Part shown: positions 14,301-22,700 of the stretch, piece after piece
How the letters are laid out: each line of letters starts with the position of its first letter
Numbering within the stretch: position 1 is the stretch's first letter
Source: Paenibacillus sp. FSL R5-0766
GTDB lineage: Bacteria; Bacillota; Bacilli; Paenibacillales; Paenibacillaceae
DNA length: 64,000 bases
Reading direction: 5' to 3'
Assembly (NCBI RefSeq): GCF_037971845.1
Contig: NZ_CP150227.1
Location: 2,914,001 to 2,978,000, forward strand
Program-made: the position numbers and the translations under genes
The notes under the pieces: generated by a model
What the model saw: the letters and a program-made list of their open reading frames with translations, nothing else
Database searches by the model: none
What the model was told of the DNA's origin: nothing

Positions 14301-16386
14301 AGTCACGCTGGAGCGAGTTTATGGCAATGAGCATACACACTATGATTTGAGTGTGACTGCTGTTCTGGACGATACATTCAGACTTAAATGGTCTTATAAC
14401 AGTAACGTACTGGATTCAGATCTGATGAATGGTCTGGGTAATCATGTTCTCTATGTGGCGGAGCAAATTAGTGCAAACCAGAATATTCGTGTAAGCGAAA
14501 TTGCTCTTATTGGCGAGCAGGCCCGCCATAAGATGGAGTTGTTATCCCATGGCCCGATGACACCATTTCCCAAAGAAAAGACATTATCTCAGCTATTCGA
14601 CGAACAGGCAGAGCGAACTCCAGATGCAGTTGCACTGGTAATGCAAGAAAAACAGTTCACCTACCTGGAGCTGCAGGAGAAATCCAATCAGATGTCAGAA
14701 CGTTTACGCATGCGAGGTATTCAAAATTCATCCATCGTAGGACTGATGGTACAACGCTCTTCCGAGATGATTATAAGTATTCTTGGAATTCTCAAATCCG
14801 GAGCAGCCTATTTACCGATCGATCCCGAATGGCCAAGAGCACGAATTGTGCACATGCTGCATGACAGCGGTGCCGCCTTGTTGCTTACGGAAAAACAATG
14901 GATGGAGGATTTCACAGACGTCATTGAAGTCATGAATGTACGTGCAGATGTTGAAGAAACCATCCGATTAGAGAACTTAGGCATGAAGGAATCAGCACCA
15001 ACCTTGGCATCCGAGGATAAGGAGGGAGACGATCTGGCATATATTATCTACACCTCGGGCTCTACGGGGAAACCAAAAGGTGTAATGATCTCCCATGCCA
15101 ATGCCATTCGGGTAGTGAAAGATACGAATTATATTCAGATCTCTTCCTCTGATTCAATACTGCAGATCTCAAATTATGCTTTTGATGGCTCGATATTTGA
15201 CATCTTTGGAGCGCTATTAAACGGCGCGAGGCTGGTCATGATTGAACAGGAGACCCTGCTGGATATCAACCAATTGTCTAAAGTGATGACAGAGGAGAGA
15301 ATTACGGTCTGTTTCATGACGACTGCATTGTTTAACTTGCTGGTTGATCGTGCGCCTCATTGTTTGCTGGGACTTCGGAAACTCCTGTTTGGAGGGGAGC
15401 GGGCTTCTGTCTCCCATGCTCAGAGAGCTCTTTCCCATATGGGAGCAGATAAACTGATCCACGTATATGGTCCTACGGAAAGTACAGTATTTGCAACAAG
15501 TTACCCTGTACAAGCTATAGGTGACAATGATGGAATTCTTCCGATTGGCAAGCCCATTGCGAACACATCTGCATGGATTCTGGACGACAAACAACAGTTT
15601 GTTCCAAATGGAGTACCTGGAGAGCTCTATCTCTCAGGTGATGGATTAAGTCTCGGTTATCTGAACAATGCAGAGCTGACCGAAGCCAAATTTGTCAACA
15701 ACCCCTATCAGCTCCATGGACGAATGTACCGCACTGGAGATCGGGTGCGTCGACGGTCTGACGGAACGATTGAATTCCTGGAGCGGATGGATCATCAGGT
15801 GAAACTGAGAGGTTATCGGATCGAACTTGGGGAGATCGAACAGGTCCTGATTTCACATGAGCATGTCCGTGAAGCCATGGTTGTAGCTGTCAAAGATTCG
15901 GGTGGGCAGGATGCATTGTGTGCTTACCTTACCGTCCTGCAGGAAGTCAGCCGGATGGATATGCAATCCTTTATGGAAGCCCGTTTGCCTGGTTATATGG
16001 TCCCATCCTATTTCAAGGTATTGGAGCAGTTTCCGCTTACGCCAAACGGGAAAATAGATCGCCAAGCGTTGCCTCGACCTGAGATAGCAGTCAAATCAGA
16101 GACAACGTATGAAGCGCCTTCCAATTATGTGGAGGAACAGTTAATAAACATATGGGAAGAGGTACTGAATGTGAAGCCAATTGGCACCGCCCACCATTTC
16201 TTTGAATGCGGTGGGAATTCCCTGAAAGTGATGCATGCAGTTCAGCTGACTAACCGAAAGTTCCAAATGGAATTGAAAATCAGCCAATTTTTTGAATATC
16301 CAACGATTAAACAACAGGCCATTCATATATTGAGCGGTAGTACAGCTGGCCCTGATGTGAATGAATATGTGGAAGAAGAGATTTAA
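556..16386 (+). CDS. bacA: Bacitracin synthetase 1-like NRPS (modules 1-5)
   Basis: This 5276-residue NRPS has the order A-T / Cy-A-T / C-A-T / C-A-T-E / C-A-T, the same as BacA of Bacillus licheniformis and almost the same length. There is no condensation domain before the first A domain, as expected for a starter module. Pocket residues read from the sequence predict Ile, Cys, Leu, Glu and Ile. The cyclization domain carries DPLICDDSS, the D....D..S motif that forms thiazolines, and the epimerization domain in module 4 predicts D-Glu. All five carrier domains keep the modified Ser. The start is ATG 556, preceded by AGGAAGG with 8 nt spacing; a TTG seven codons upstream lies before that ribosome binding site and is rejected. 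The C-terminus ends soon after the last carrier domain, so the chain passes to the docking domain of the next protein. Confidence 0.95.
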   Translation: MITGHSNIRENPTVNENRTDYPRNHTIHQLFQEQARLHPDAIAVASDTIQYTYKEVDQYSNQIAALLRQKGADRDKIIGIMLERSPEMIIALIAVLKSGASYLPIDSETPGERVNYMLKDSGACMLLTSHPEENYIECIGLEVIHPTIEDYCDLPSDALTDINQAEDPAYIIYTSGSTGLPKGVVISHRSAIRVVCSTNYITITEQDRMLQMSNYSFDASVFEIFGALLNGASLVIIQKEEALHMPSLARSIEKNGITVMFITTAFFNAIVEREISCFQSVRKVLFGGERVSLTHVKKALDCMGSDKLIHVYGPTESTVFATYYPVNEIKKEALTVPIGIPVANTSVLVLDEHDHPVPVGTAGELCISGDGLALGYLNNDELTEQKFIPHPFFTSERMYRTGDLVRWTPEHTLEFLDRMDQQVKLRGFRIELGEIETHLSRHDAVAEAFVMMRTNDAGHAYLCAYMVLTQETSIEELRLFLEQRIPEYMVPSYYVKLELLPLTANGKINKSELPEPDSSIHSGREYVAPTTELEQHLSLIWKDVLQIEQLSVNDSFAHLGGHSLNAIEVIARINEDLSASLPLNQLFRLGTIQNIATFLEENNDEDNTEAYFTDQGDPANMLEPFGLTGIQLAYLIGRDPAFEMGGAATNFTVEFEAEADMDLVNATLQKLINRHPILRTVVYENGTQQILKSPPLYTVEVIDVSEWDTTYRSSQMEAERQRMMTKVIVPSEWPLFEMKAYRMSENQYYFYLNLDPLICDDSSLKLLIKEFKWLYANGDQELPELQYNFRDYVQAMARFKQSARYFKDQRYWMDKLGDFPGSPALPLKCNPADINVPQFSKFSNFITGEHWNKLKQQARQHNVTPTSILCAAYAYVLAHWSNQERFGVNLTVFNRIPFHEDVKRMAGDFTTLMLLDIDAQKSLNSFWTFTESVQHSLLDALDHRHYDGVDFIRQLGKKHDMHKRAVMPIVFTSVLNENVEDSFDALFNFDQIKYFSTRTSQVYIDNQVYEINGGLYITWDFVDQLFEKEVIESMFQQYLNILNQVISATQVTKLELSQASRQLIKQYNDTSKPFTLKPLHDLLTATAIRLGDRVAIQHHERSICYIELERRSNQIARYLIDQGVQRGDYIGVYGKRCIDTIVNIFGVLKAGAAYIPLDPDYPEERKQYIREKANCKFFIMPELYETESLETYSAESINSGVTNDDMAYVIFTSGSTGKPKGVQIKHGAAANTILDMNERFNVTSSDRMMGISSLCFDLSVYDIFGAVSCGACLVLIDDQRDMFQLKNVMEQEKITIWNSVPALMDMCVDLYSPGEKNNDLRLVLLSGDWISLRLPQKIVDVFPESEVVSLGGATEASIWSIYYPITAVSEQWKSIPYGRPLANQQIHVLNRQLQPCPLDVEGELYIGGSGVASGYLHDEEKTRQSFIVHPQFGYIYKTGDFGVLRSEGYVEFLGRKDSQVKIKGYRVELGEIENVLLQAEDVQKTAVIDVADENGVKSLFAFVVTDQDVDTLPLKALLQSKLPNYMVPSMFLNVDEVPLTANGKVNKATLEQVARQHQLTVREHAVVDTEPVNSIQEQLLQIWSDVFGLKQIGLNVSCFDLGGDSLKIMAMVAEVKKRLHVEVPIGEMFRNDTIYSLEQYLVTKAHVKPAVIIEKLSRRDRYKASAAQRSMYTLSLLENNRGAYHIPMALLMEGEVHFVRLERALQTFIERHEILRTGFEVIEDELVQTVQTNVAFELEYDDLGELDTDDHELVRLTSNLCKQSTQAFDLRQPPLMRAKLVRIGHGRHLFIINFHHIVADGTSQGILMNELLELYSGSILPDVDVHYQDYTAWQEQYSHSDEMAKQEAYWLDIYSSTPPTPELPYDFKRPEVNRYEGNNIYNHLGESLTRDIRQLAKDTGSTLYMVMLSAYFLLLHRYTHEKDLVVGTAASGRLHEPLQHMFGVFVNTIALRNQMNESDTVRQFIEQIKQSTVAAFEHSEYAFDELVRKTGAQREVNRNPLFDTMFSLENASLFTREKEGIQVSPVMFNLDNAKFDLTFNILEFENEIVLNVEYSTDLFGQETIQRMSDNYIALVGNMISGLEQPLSEIESVSPRERDQLIHTFNPPSMEYPLHQTVDELFEQQVRRTPDHVALVMGENHVTYRELNQRSEQLADLLRKKGVRDNNIVGVLAERSIDAVIGMLAVLKAGGAYLPIDPAYPNDRIHYMLEDSQTQWVLTPKERFEHVVQGKESSVHLIDLQTELLQTDEFRVSSSLQPIRGQSRDLAYVIYTSGSTGQPKGVMVSHQSLVHLCTWHRKRYQITDADRSASYASLSFDAFVWELFPYLLSGASVHLIQDEIRLDVMRINDYFHQHQISIAFLPTAICEQFIRQENRSLRTLLTGGDKLNYFESRKYEIVNNYGPTENTVVTTSFTIDQMYSNIPIGRPLPNTNVFILSASDQLSPIGVPGELCISGAGLAKGYLNRPQLTAEKFVQHPFNPEQRMYRTGDWVRWLPDGNIEYLGRMDDQVKIRGFRIELGEIEHLLLQDPRVLEAAVVAQMDPTDSTFLCGYVVCHEGYPVEVIDEIKEELIRRLPSYMVPAHFVTMDRLPLTANGKVNRKALPIPTLSDNRAAIGYAPPRNPVEVALVTLWQDILKVGNLGVHERFFDIGGHSLLATILISRLHKEMQVEMPLVQIFRTPTIRGMAQFILDHKKSKYTSIPHAPLQSLYDLSAAQQRIYILSNLDPTGTAYNMPLAMKLKGSINKKQLNEAFSRLIARHESLRTSFVMNQGKPAQRVMPSVDFEVHYSSLHTAGEPPVLSKWVQPFSLEQAPLMRAELVQIKADEHVLLFDMHHMISDGISIGILLHDLAEFYNGKKLPPVAVQYKDYSLWAHERQTSSDSVRHANYWSDVLKEEVPVLDLPLDFPRPKTKTFNGDQIRLHLDETLTVALEQLANDQGATMYMLFVSAFTTLLSRYTGQEDILIGTPVSGRNHDDLNRVVGMFVNTIVLRNAPLGHYTFRQYLEQVKENILQAYEHQEYPFERLVEQVDVKRDPSRNPLFDVMLVQNTDHLDLQMNDVEAVLLEDGIQRSKFDMTARMNKTNLSWNLELEYNTDVFRAERIQRFAKHFVEILRQIAAAPEVRLDQLDILTQPEKTVLTGFNPPRQAYERDKTLIQMFMEQVEHNPDNIALVFENEQLTYRMLNERANVLACELRQEGAGPNHIVAVMVERSINMIVAIVGVLKSGAAYMPIDPELPTERKRYMLTDSGARLLCTADHSMVDDLVFEGTVILLDGLDRSGVREPVREPDMINHSNDAAYVIYTSGSTGRPKGVVVEHYNVHNLVDGLVEAIYQHYETPLNIALIAPYIFDASVKQIFAALLLGHALHIVPKSTVWEADLLLNYYAHHHIHVSDGTPAHLKLLTLASAGCKQQYELQELIIGGDVLTFDLLDEVYTTLPGMRANVTNVYGPTECTVDAAWNRIMYGTGERSGTIPIGRPIRNTSILIMDRYNRPQPVGVPGELCISGEGVARGYLNQPDLTGEKFVDSPVESDRKMYRTGDTAKWLPDGTIEFVGRQDDQVKIRGYRIELGEVEYQLTRLEVIQEAFVNAGQDDSGNDYLCAYIVITDPGISIMDVREKLELQVPSYMIPAHFVKMDHLPRTVSGKVDRSRLPEPGNSILDDSKYESPRNDKEQKLVQIWENILNLDCIGIHHNFFVMGGDSIKALQTISGLSKLGLKVEMKDLFANPTIRQLSPYVKQSQFHSTGNVEVTGEVFLTPIQQRFFARNHTEHNHYNQAFMLFRQEGFDENTIRLSFEKLMEHHDGLRMVYEYNSSGEMTQTIRSYREGMFEFSVVDARGVAQPEVFIEEQASLLQKKMRIHEGQLVKLRLFRLDEGEHLLITIHHLVMDGVSWRILLEDFEWLYMQGVEQKPFDVGHKTVSYQQFAAALKSYSKHHLLQKEQAFWKNVSSVYTPFLDSQRQTTDTVHDHGHSATLVSELDREQTGWLLQQTNRAYQTEINDILLTALMLSVTEMTGQSRFKIMLEGHGRQGLETELDVSRTVGWFTSVYPVVFDLCQELELPKAIKTVKETLRTIPNKGIGYGILKHMADQHGFADEKEAPILFNYMGELDSSLERSLFSSSYIPVGQTVGGQLIRAHDFEINVVVIDGKFTIHTTYSDGVYEAGIAEKLNRLFMYNLYQIVQHCRNKQGAERTPSDYGKHPVSIAELEAIQNRVDPLVISKIYPLTLMQSGMLYHSLEQETSHAYFEQVFVELKGNVDLEILKYSLGRVVQRHEGLRSIFEYQLVERPRQLIIDEQQVEWLMLDWSGKSQHEQLQRMEQFMTDDQERGFDLSRELLIRFCLISRGADAFTLVISHHHILLDGWCLDILIREMFEIYASQQAGQPEMLEETRPLGDYLDWLDQQNKEEALAYWKQYLQGYYERVSLPKTGTNLDTAAPTLREQEIQFPRELTSRLKQFAVNNQVTFNALIQAIWGMVLCRYSGTEDVIYGTVISGRDADVEGIENMVGLFINTIPTRIKLEPEELFADALRRVQQEGMEGQKYGYVNLADIQDQSELKADLLDHVLVFQNFGNEQAAGLVVEQGTGVTLERVYGNEHTHYDLSVTAVLDDTFRLKWSYNSNVLDSDLMNGLGNHVLYVAEQISANQNIRVSEIALIGEQARHKMELLSHGPMTPFPKEKTLSQLFDEQAERTPDAVALVMQEKQFTYLELQEKSNQMSERLRMRGIQNSSIVGLMVQRSSEMIISILGILKSGAAYLPIDPEWPRARIVHMLHDSGAALLLTEKQWMEDFTDVIEVMNVRADVEETIRLENLGMKESAPTLASEDKEGDDLAYIIYTSGSTGKPKGVMISHANAIRVVKDTNYIQISSSDSILQISNYAFDGSIFDIFGALLNGARLVMIEQETLLDINQLSKVMTEERITVCFMTTALFNLLVDRAPHCLLGLRKLLFGGERASVSHAQRALSHMGADKLIHVYGPTESTVFATSYPVQAIGDNDGILPIGKPIANTSAWILDDKQQFVPNGVPGELYLSGDGLSLGYLNNAELTEAKFVNNPYQLHGRMYRTGDRVRRRSDGTIEFLERMDHQVKLRGYRIELGEIEQVLISHEHVREAMVVAVKDSGGQDALCAYLTVLQEVSRMDMQSFMEARLPGYMVPSYFKVLEQFPLTPNGKIDRQALPRPEIAVKSETTYEAPSNYVEEQLINIWEEVLNVKPIGTAHHFFECGGNSLKVMHAVQLTNRKFQMELKISQFFEYPTIKQQAIHILSGSTAGPDVNEYVEEEI
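2400..5500 (+). other. Module 2: Cy-A(Cys)-T
   Basis: A heterocyclization domain (about 2419-3760) replaces a normal C domain; D....D..S is at 2818-2844. The A-domain pocket is D-L-Y-N-L-S-L-I-W-K, the classic cysteine code. The carrier motif is LGGDSL. Together they condense Ile with Cys and cyclize it to the N-terminal aminothiazoline typical of bacitracin. Confidence 0.9.
5521..8640 (+). other. Module 3: C-A(Leu)-T
   Basis: The C domain is the L-to-L type with HHIVADG (about 5938). The pocket D-A-W-F-L-G-N-V-V-K is the classic Leu code. The carrier motif is IGGHSL. This matches Leu3 of bacitracin. Confidence 0.88.
8641..13140 (+). other. Module 4: C-A(Glu)-T-E
   Basis: The C domain has HHMISDG. 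The pocket D-A-K-D-I-G-V-V-D-K is the Glu/Gln-type code known from BacA-like Glu domains. The carrier motif is MGGDSI, the form typical of carriers preceding E domains. The E domain (about 11790-13110) has HHLVMDG, RTVGWFT and FNYMGE. This predicts D-Glu4. Confidence 0.85.
13180..16386 (+). other. Module 5: C-A(Ile)-T
   Basis: The C domain follows an E domain and is of the D-to-L type (YPLTLMQSGML, HHILLDG). The pocket D-G-F-F-L-G-V-V-F-K is an Ile code. The carrier motif is CGGNSL. This matches Ile5 of bacitracin. Confidence 0.85.
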
Positions 16387-16538
16387 CAGTTCGTTCTTTA
16401 AGTTCAATAAATGACTCAATGATCCGAGAGAGACTGCATCACGTATTGATTGCCCCTTAATTAGACGAGATGTAAAGGTGCAGTTTCTCCCGGAATTCCA
16501 TGTCTTAGGCGTCATACTGAAAGGAATGGTGAATTCCT
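16387..16538 (+). other. bacA-bacB junction with a long RNA stem-loop
   Basis: The 152-bp gap holds a 13-bp stem (16428-16440 with 16477-16489, including two G-T pairs) around a 36-nt loop. No T-run follows, so it is not a standard terminator. Nearer the start codon, GGAAT (16523-16527) can pair with ATTCC (16533-16537) and would cover the AAGGA ribosome binding site of bacB. The gap could tune the ratio of the two synthetases or protect mRNA ends. Confidence 0.4.
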
Positions 16539-16700
16539 ATGAACATTGCGGAGTTTATGAATCTTTTACAGAGAAGAAATGTGAAATTGTACCATCAAGA
16601 CGGGAAAATCAAAATGATTGGACCGCGTGAGGAAATCAATGCTGATCTTAAATCACAGATTAAAGAACACAAACAGGCTCTAATTCAGTTTCTGGTCCAT
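16539..16700 (+). other. TubC-type N-terminal docking domain
   Basis: About 50 residues before the first C-domain motif (YPLSRAQKRM) form a short helix, a beta-rich segment KLYHQDGKIKMIGP and a second helix (LKSQIKEHKQALIQFL). This is the pattern of TubC-type docking domains at NRPS subunit junctions. It sets subunit order by binding the C-terminal tail of the preceding synthetase. Confidence 0.75.
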
Positions 16701-19700
16701 CAGGAAGAAGTATGGAATGCGCCTATTCCAAAGGCTCAAGAATCGACCAACGAGATGTACCCCCTGTCCAGAGCTCAGAAAAGAATGTATATTCTGCATC
16801 AAATGGACGATCAGGGAATTGCTTATAACATTCCAATGGCGGTGAAGCTGACGGGTCATCTCGAACTGGATTTACTTGAAGAAGCGATTGGGCGCGTGAT
16901 GGAGAGACATGAAGCATTTCGAACGTCATTTGTGGATGATCGGGGTGAGCCTGCTCAGAAGATTCACCCTAAAATTCGGTTTAAGCTTGATTTCAGTGAA
17001 CGGAATGATTTAGATATTTTGGTCAAGATCAAACAATTTATTCGACCTTTTGATCTAACGCAGGCTCCGCTGCTGCGGGCGGAACTGGTTCGCTTGGATC
17101 AAGATCAGCATGTACTGCTCATGGATATGCATCATATTGTATCCGATGGGATGTCATTTGCGTTGTTTTTGAATGAACTGGCTGAACTATACAGTGGAAA
17201 ACCGTTGACACCTGTTTCCATCCAGTACAAGGACTATGTAGCATGGGAGAAAACCAAAGAACGTTCAGGTGATCTGAAGAAGCAGGAGACCTATTGGCTG
17301 GATACGCTGAGTGGGGAACTGCCACAACTTCAAATGCCTCTGGATTATGCTCGCCCCCCAGAGCAAAATTACGCCGGTCAACGATTGGTTACCGAATTGG
17401 ATCAGGCATTAACGAGAAATTTGCAGCGGCTTGCCGATGAGCATGACGTAACGATGTACATGATGCTTTTATCAGCCTACGCAGTCCTTTTATCTAAATA
17501 TACTGGACAGAAAGACATTATCGTGGGTACCCCGATCGCAGGCAGGTCGCATGATCATCTCAAATCAGTAATCGGTTTGTTCACCAATACAATAGCAACA
17601 AGACATAACATCGACCCGGAGCAGACATTCGTCGCGTTTTTGAATCAGGTGAGAAGGCATACCTTATCTGCATATGAGAATCAGGATTATCCTTTTGATG
17701 AACTGATTGAAAAACTGAACTTACCTATGGATCGGAGCAGACACACACTGTTTGATACAATGTTTGATTTGCAGCACGCCGAGGATTATGTGTTCCAACT
17801 TGGTCAGCTTCAAGCGGAAATGTGTGAATTCGATCTACCGGTCTCCAAATTTGATCTCAGTCTCACCGTAATTCATTACGGAAGTCACATGAAACTGGAT
17901 CTGCAGTATGCTTCCGAATTGTTTGCCAAAAATAGCATGGAACGTTTTTTAAGTCACTTGATGAATGTATTGAATGAGATTGCGTTGAACGTCACGCAAA
18001 AGGTAAGTCAGCTTCGCATGTTGTCCAGTCAGGAAGAGGATCAGGTGCTGGTTCAGTTTAACAGCAAGCGAGTGGATTCGTACCAGGGTACCTTAAATGA
18101 TTGGTTTGAAGAACGCGCTGCATCTACACCTGAACGGATCGCAGTAGTCCACGGGGAAAAATCCATGTCGTATAAGCATCTTAATGAACGAGTAAACAAG
18201 CTGGCACGCCTGCTTCGAATGAGAGGGGTAAAGCCCAATTCGATCATCGGTGTTATGGTGGAGCGATCCTTGGACATGATTGTTGGAATACTGGCAGTTC
18301 TCAAGGCAGGGGCTGCTTATCTGCCCATTGATCCTGAATTGCCTGATGACCGGGTATCATACATGCTCAGGGATAGCGGGGCTGTGTTGCTTTTGAACGG
18401 GTGTCCTTTGAGAGACAAGCTCCACGTCACATCCGAGCTGGCGATGGACAATCCGGAGATTGAACATATGGAGCCAGGCAACCCGGAACGAGTGAATCAC
18501 CAAGGTGATTTGGCCTACGTGATCTATACTTCAGGTTCGACAGGTGCGCCGAAGGGAGTTATGACGACTCATGGAAATGTATTGAACTATATCTCTACAT
18601 TTTTGGACAGAGTACCGCTAACAGAGGAGGATGCGGTTCTTCAGGTGGTGTCCTTTTCTTTCGATGCGTTCACTGAGGAAGTATTTCCGTTGCTGGCTGT
18701 ATCCGGGCGTATTGTCCTGAGTGACAAGTTAAACGAAACGCATGTGGATGACCTGGTTATGCAGATTGAAAAAGAGAACATCACTGTCTTAAGCTGTTCC
18801 CCGCTCCTTCTAAACGAGTTGGACAAAAACAGGCATCTGCGTCCACATGCCAACATGAAATTTATCAGTGGCGGGGATGTCCTGAAATACGAATATATCC
18901 GGAATATGGTCGGTTCGGCTCAGGTGTACAATTCATATGGACCTACCGAAGCAACGGTATGTGCTACATATTATCGTGTGATGCCACAGGACGAAGGAAG
19001 AGTATCAATTCCCATTGGCAGTCCTCTTGGTAACTATGAGGTGTTTATACTTGATGAACATCAACAACCCGTTCCGATTGGTGTAGCAGGGGAATTATAT
19101 ATCGGCGGAGCAGGGGTCGCTAAGGGATATCTCAACCTTGCCGAGCTCACACAATCCCGTTTTGTAGATCATCTGCTTGCATCGGGGAACAAAATGTACC
19201 GTACCGGGGATATGGGGAGATGGCTTCCGGATGGAAATATCGAGTTTCTTGGAAGAAATGATGAACAGATTAAAATCAGAGGATATCGCGTTGAAATTCG
19301 GGAAGTGGAGCATCATCTGGCAGATCATCCCGATGTAAGCGACGCTGTGGTTATAACTCAAAAAGACCAACAGGGTCAGCTCTGCCTATGCGCGTATATT
19401 GTCTGGAATTCGCCAGAACATGGGCATGGCTTTGATGAACTGAAAACACATGCGAGAGAACGATTGCCAGCTTACATGATTCCTTCATGGTTTATGAGCT
19501 TGGAGCAAATTCCGCGTACCCTCAATGGTAAAGCAGACCTTAACGTTTTGCCCCATCCCGATGTGGACAGCATGACCAATACGACGTATGTGGCCCCAAG
19601 CAATGAGCTGGAATGTATATTGGCATCCATCTGGGAAGAGATATTGGAACTTCGGCCGATTGGTGTAGATCATAGCTTTTTTGAACTGGGTGGTCAGTCT

Positions 19701-22700
19701 TTGAGAGCATTTGCGATGATGTCAGCCATTCAGAGAAAGTTAGAGCTTCGGATTACACTCAAGGATATCTTTAACATGCCTACAATCAGGCAGCTGGCTG
19801 CATGGCTTCTAACAGTGGAGACACAGCGCACTTGCCCAATCCAAAAGGCAAACGAAAAGCCGTATTATCCATTGTCCGCAGCACAGCGCAGACTTTACAT
19901 TCTGGATCGGGTGCAGCAAACGGGTTTGATGTATAACATGCCACTTATTATCCGTTTGTCCAAAGAAGCTGAACAGGTACGAATGGAGCAGACATTGCTT
20001 GAAATGATTCATAGACATGAAGGGCTGAGAACTTCTTTTACAGAAATCGATGGTGAGCCCGTGCAGCGTATTCATGCCCAAGTGAACTTCAATCTTCTTG
20101 TAGGTAACGGGTTGCAAAAGGATTTCGATCCGTTCATACATTCATTTATCCAACCCTTTGATCTGGAGAAAGCCCCTTTGTTCAGAGCTGCATTATGGCG
20201 AACAGAGACCAGCCAATATTTATGTCTTGATATGCATCATTTGATTTCAGACGCGGTGTCCATGGATAACCTTATCCAGGAAATAGGGCAAATCTATGAA
20301 CATAAACAATTGGCACCATTAACCCTTCAATATAAAGATTATGCTGAATGGTCTCTGGCCCCGGAACAACAAGAACAAAGGCAAGAGCACCAGCAATACT
20401 GGACAGACATGCTTAAAGGTGAATTGCCCGTGTTAAATTTGCCGCTCGATTTCTCACGACCTGCGATTCAGAGTCATGAAGGAAACCGGCTTCAATTTGC
20501 AGTGGATTCCGAACTGACACAAAAACTGCGTTTGCTGGCTGCCGAAAACGGTGTAACGCTGTTTGTTTTGCTGTTAACCGCATATACGATACTTCTTGCC
20601 AGGTACACTTCCCAGGATGACATCATTATAGGGACTACGGTGGCAGGACGAGAGCATCCGGAATTGGAAGATATGGTGGGTATGTTTGTTAATACGCTGG
20701 CATTACGCTTCTATCCTGAACCCGATATGTCCTTGCAGCAGTTGCTTCATCATATTAAGGATACTACGCTTGAGGGCTTTGCCCATCAGGACTATCCGTT
20801 TGATGAACTGGTAAGCAAACTTGAAGTGAACAGGGATGCAAGCCGGAGTGCGCTATTCGATACACTGTTTACTCTTCAGGCTGAGCAGACAACGGGAATG
20901 GACGCTAATGATTTGCTGGTTGAATACTATCCGTTCAGTCATCCCACAGCCAAGTTTGATCTGAGCGTAACCGCGTTGGAGACAGCGGAGGGTATAGAGA
21001 TGTTTTACGGGTATGCCTCCAGGCTGTTCAAAGAAGAGACCATTGAGAAACTGGCCGGGCATTATAACGAAATTTTGAAAGAGATTGTAAAAGATACTCA
21101 ACGCACCATTGGTGAGATCAACCTGGTGACGGAAAAGGAAAGGGAGCTGCTGCTGTACCAGTTCAACAACAATGTTCGGGACTACGCCCAACGAAAGTCC
21201 GTTCCGGAACAGATTGCAGACCATGCAATTCATTTTCCCAATAAAGTAGCTGTTGTATATGACGGGCAACAACTAACCTATAGCGAACTGAATGAACGGG
21301 CTACCGATGTTGCGGAAGCTCTGCTGGATCTTGGATTGCATAAAGAAATGCCTGTAGGCATTATGATGGATCGTTCATTGGAAATGATGGTTGGTTTACT
21401 CGGTATTCTCAAATCGGGTGGGGCATATATGCCTTTGGACCCTGCCTTTCCCGAGGAACGTATTCGCTACATGCTGGAGGATAGCGGTGCCAGCGTGGTT
21501 GTAACTCAAGCACACTTGTTATCCCAAGTGAACAGAGTCGGGGTTTCCTGTGAAACCTTGGTGGTTGACGATCATTGCTCCCCAATACAGAGCATTCGGG
21601 AGAAGGGTGGAAGATTGGCTCGGCATGGCGTGTCAAAAATAAAACATGATGAACATGATCTGGCCTATATCATCTATACCTCAGGCTCAACCGGATTGCC
21701 CAAAGGTGTATTGATTGAGCATGGATCATTCGCCAATTTCTGTTATGGCTTCATTGAAGCTCAGCAGATCACGGAACGAGATCGTGCAGCTAATTATTTG
21801 CAAATTACTTTTGATGGGTCTATTATCGATATTTTTCCGACATTGGTGGTGGGGGCCGAGCTGCACATCATCCCATCTCAGCTGCGCCTGGATATGTCAC
21901 GGCTAAATGCATATTTGAATGCACACTCCATTACATTGATCACGTTGCCGCCTAAGGTGTGTGAAGTTTTTATCCATCAACCTAATACCTCATTGCGTTT
22001 GCTAATTGCTGGAGGAGAACAGCTGAAACTTTCGTTTCTTCCTGACTACCCGCTGATTAATGCATATGGGCCTACCGAGAACACAGTCGCTACCACCTAC
22101 CAACGGGTAGATCAGGTTCACGGCAATATACCGATCGGCAAGCCGCTCCCCAACATTTGGACGTACGTGATGAATAGTGATCATCAACTATGTCCAGTTG
22201 GTGTAGCAGGAGAGTTATACATTGCCGGCAACAGTGTAGCCCGGGGCTACCTTAATAATCCGGACATGACTTCGGAGAAATTTGTGGACAACCCGCATGA
22301 ACCTGGCAGCAAAATGTACCGGACAGGTGATCTGGTACGCTGGCTGCCTGGTGGCAACCTGCAATTTATGGGGCGTACCGATCAACAGGTGAAAATCCGT
22401 GGATACCGGATTGAGCTTGGCGAGATCGAGCAACAACTGCTGAAACATCCGGCCATCCGGGAAACAGCGGTTCTGGCTCATCAGGACCCGCAGGGAAATG
22501 GGGCACTGTGCGCCTATGTTGTAGCCGAAGGTGAAACAGTGTGGACAGCTGCTACTGTTCGGGATTGGCTGGAAGCGGAACTGCCGGATTATATGATCCC
22601 GGCCTATGTGGTGCAACTGGATCAGCTGCCGTTGACGTCCCATGGCAAGCTGGACCGTAAGGCGTTGCCGGAGCCGGACCACCACCTGCCTGCCGGGCCG

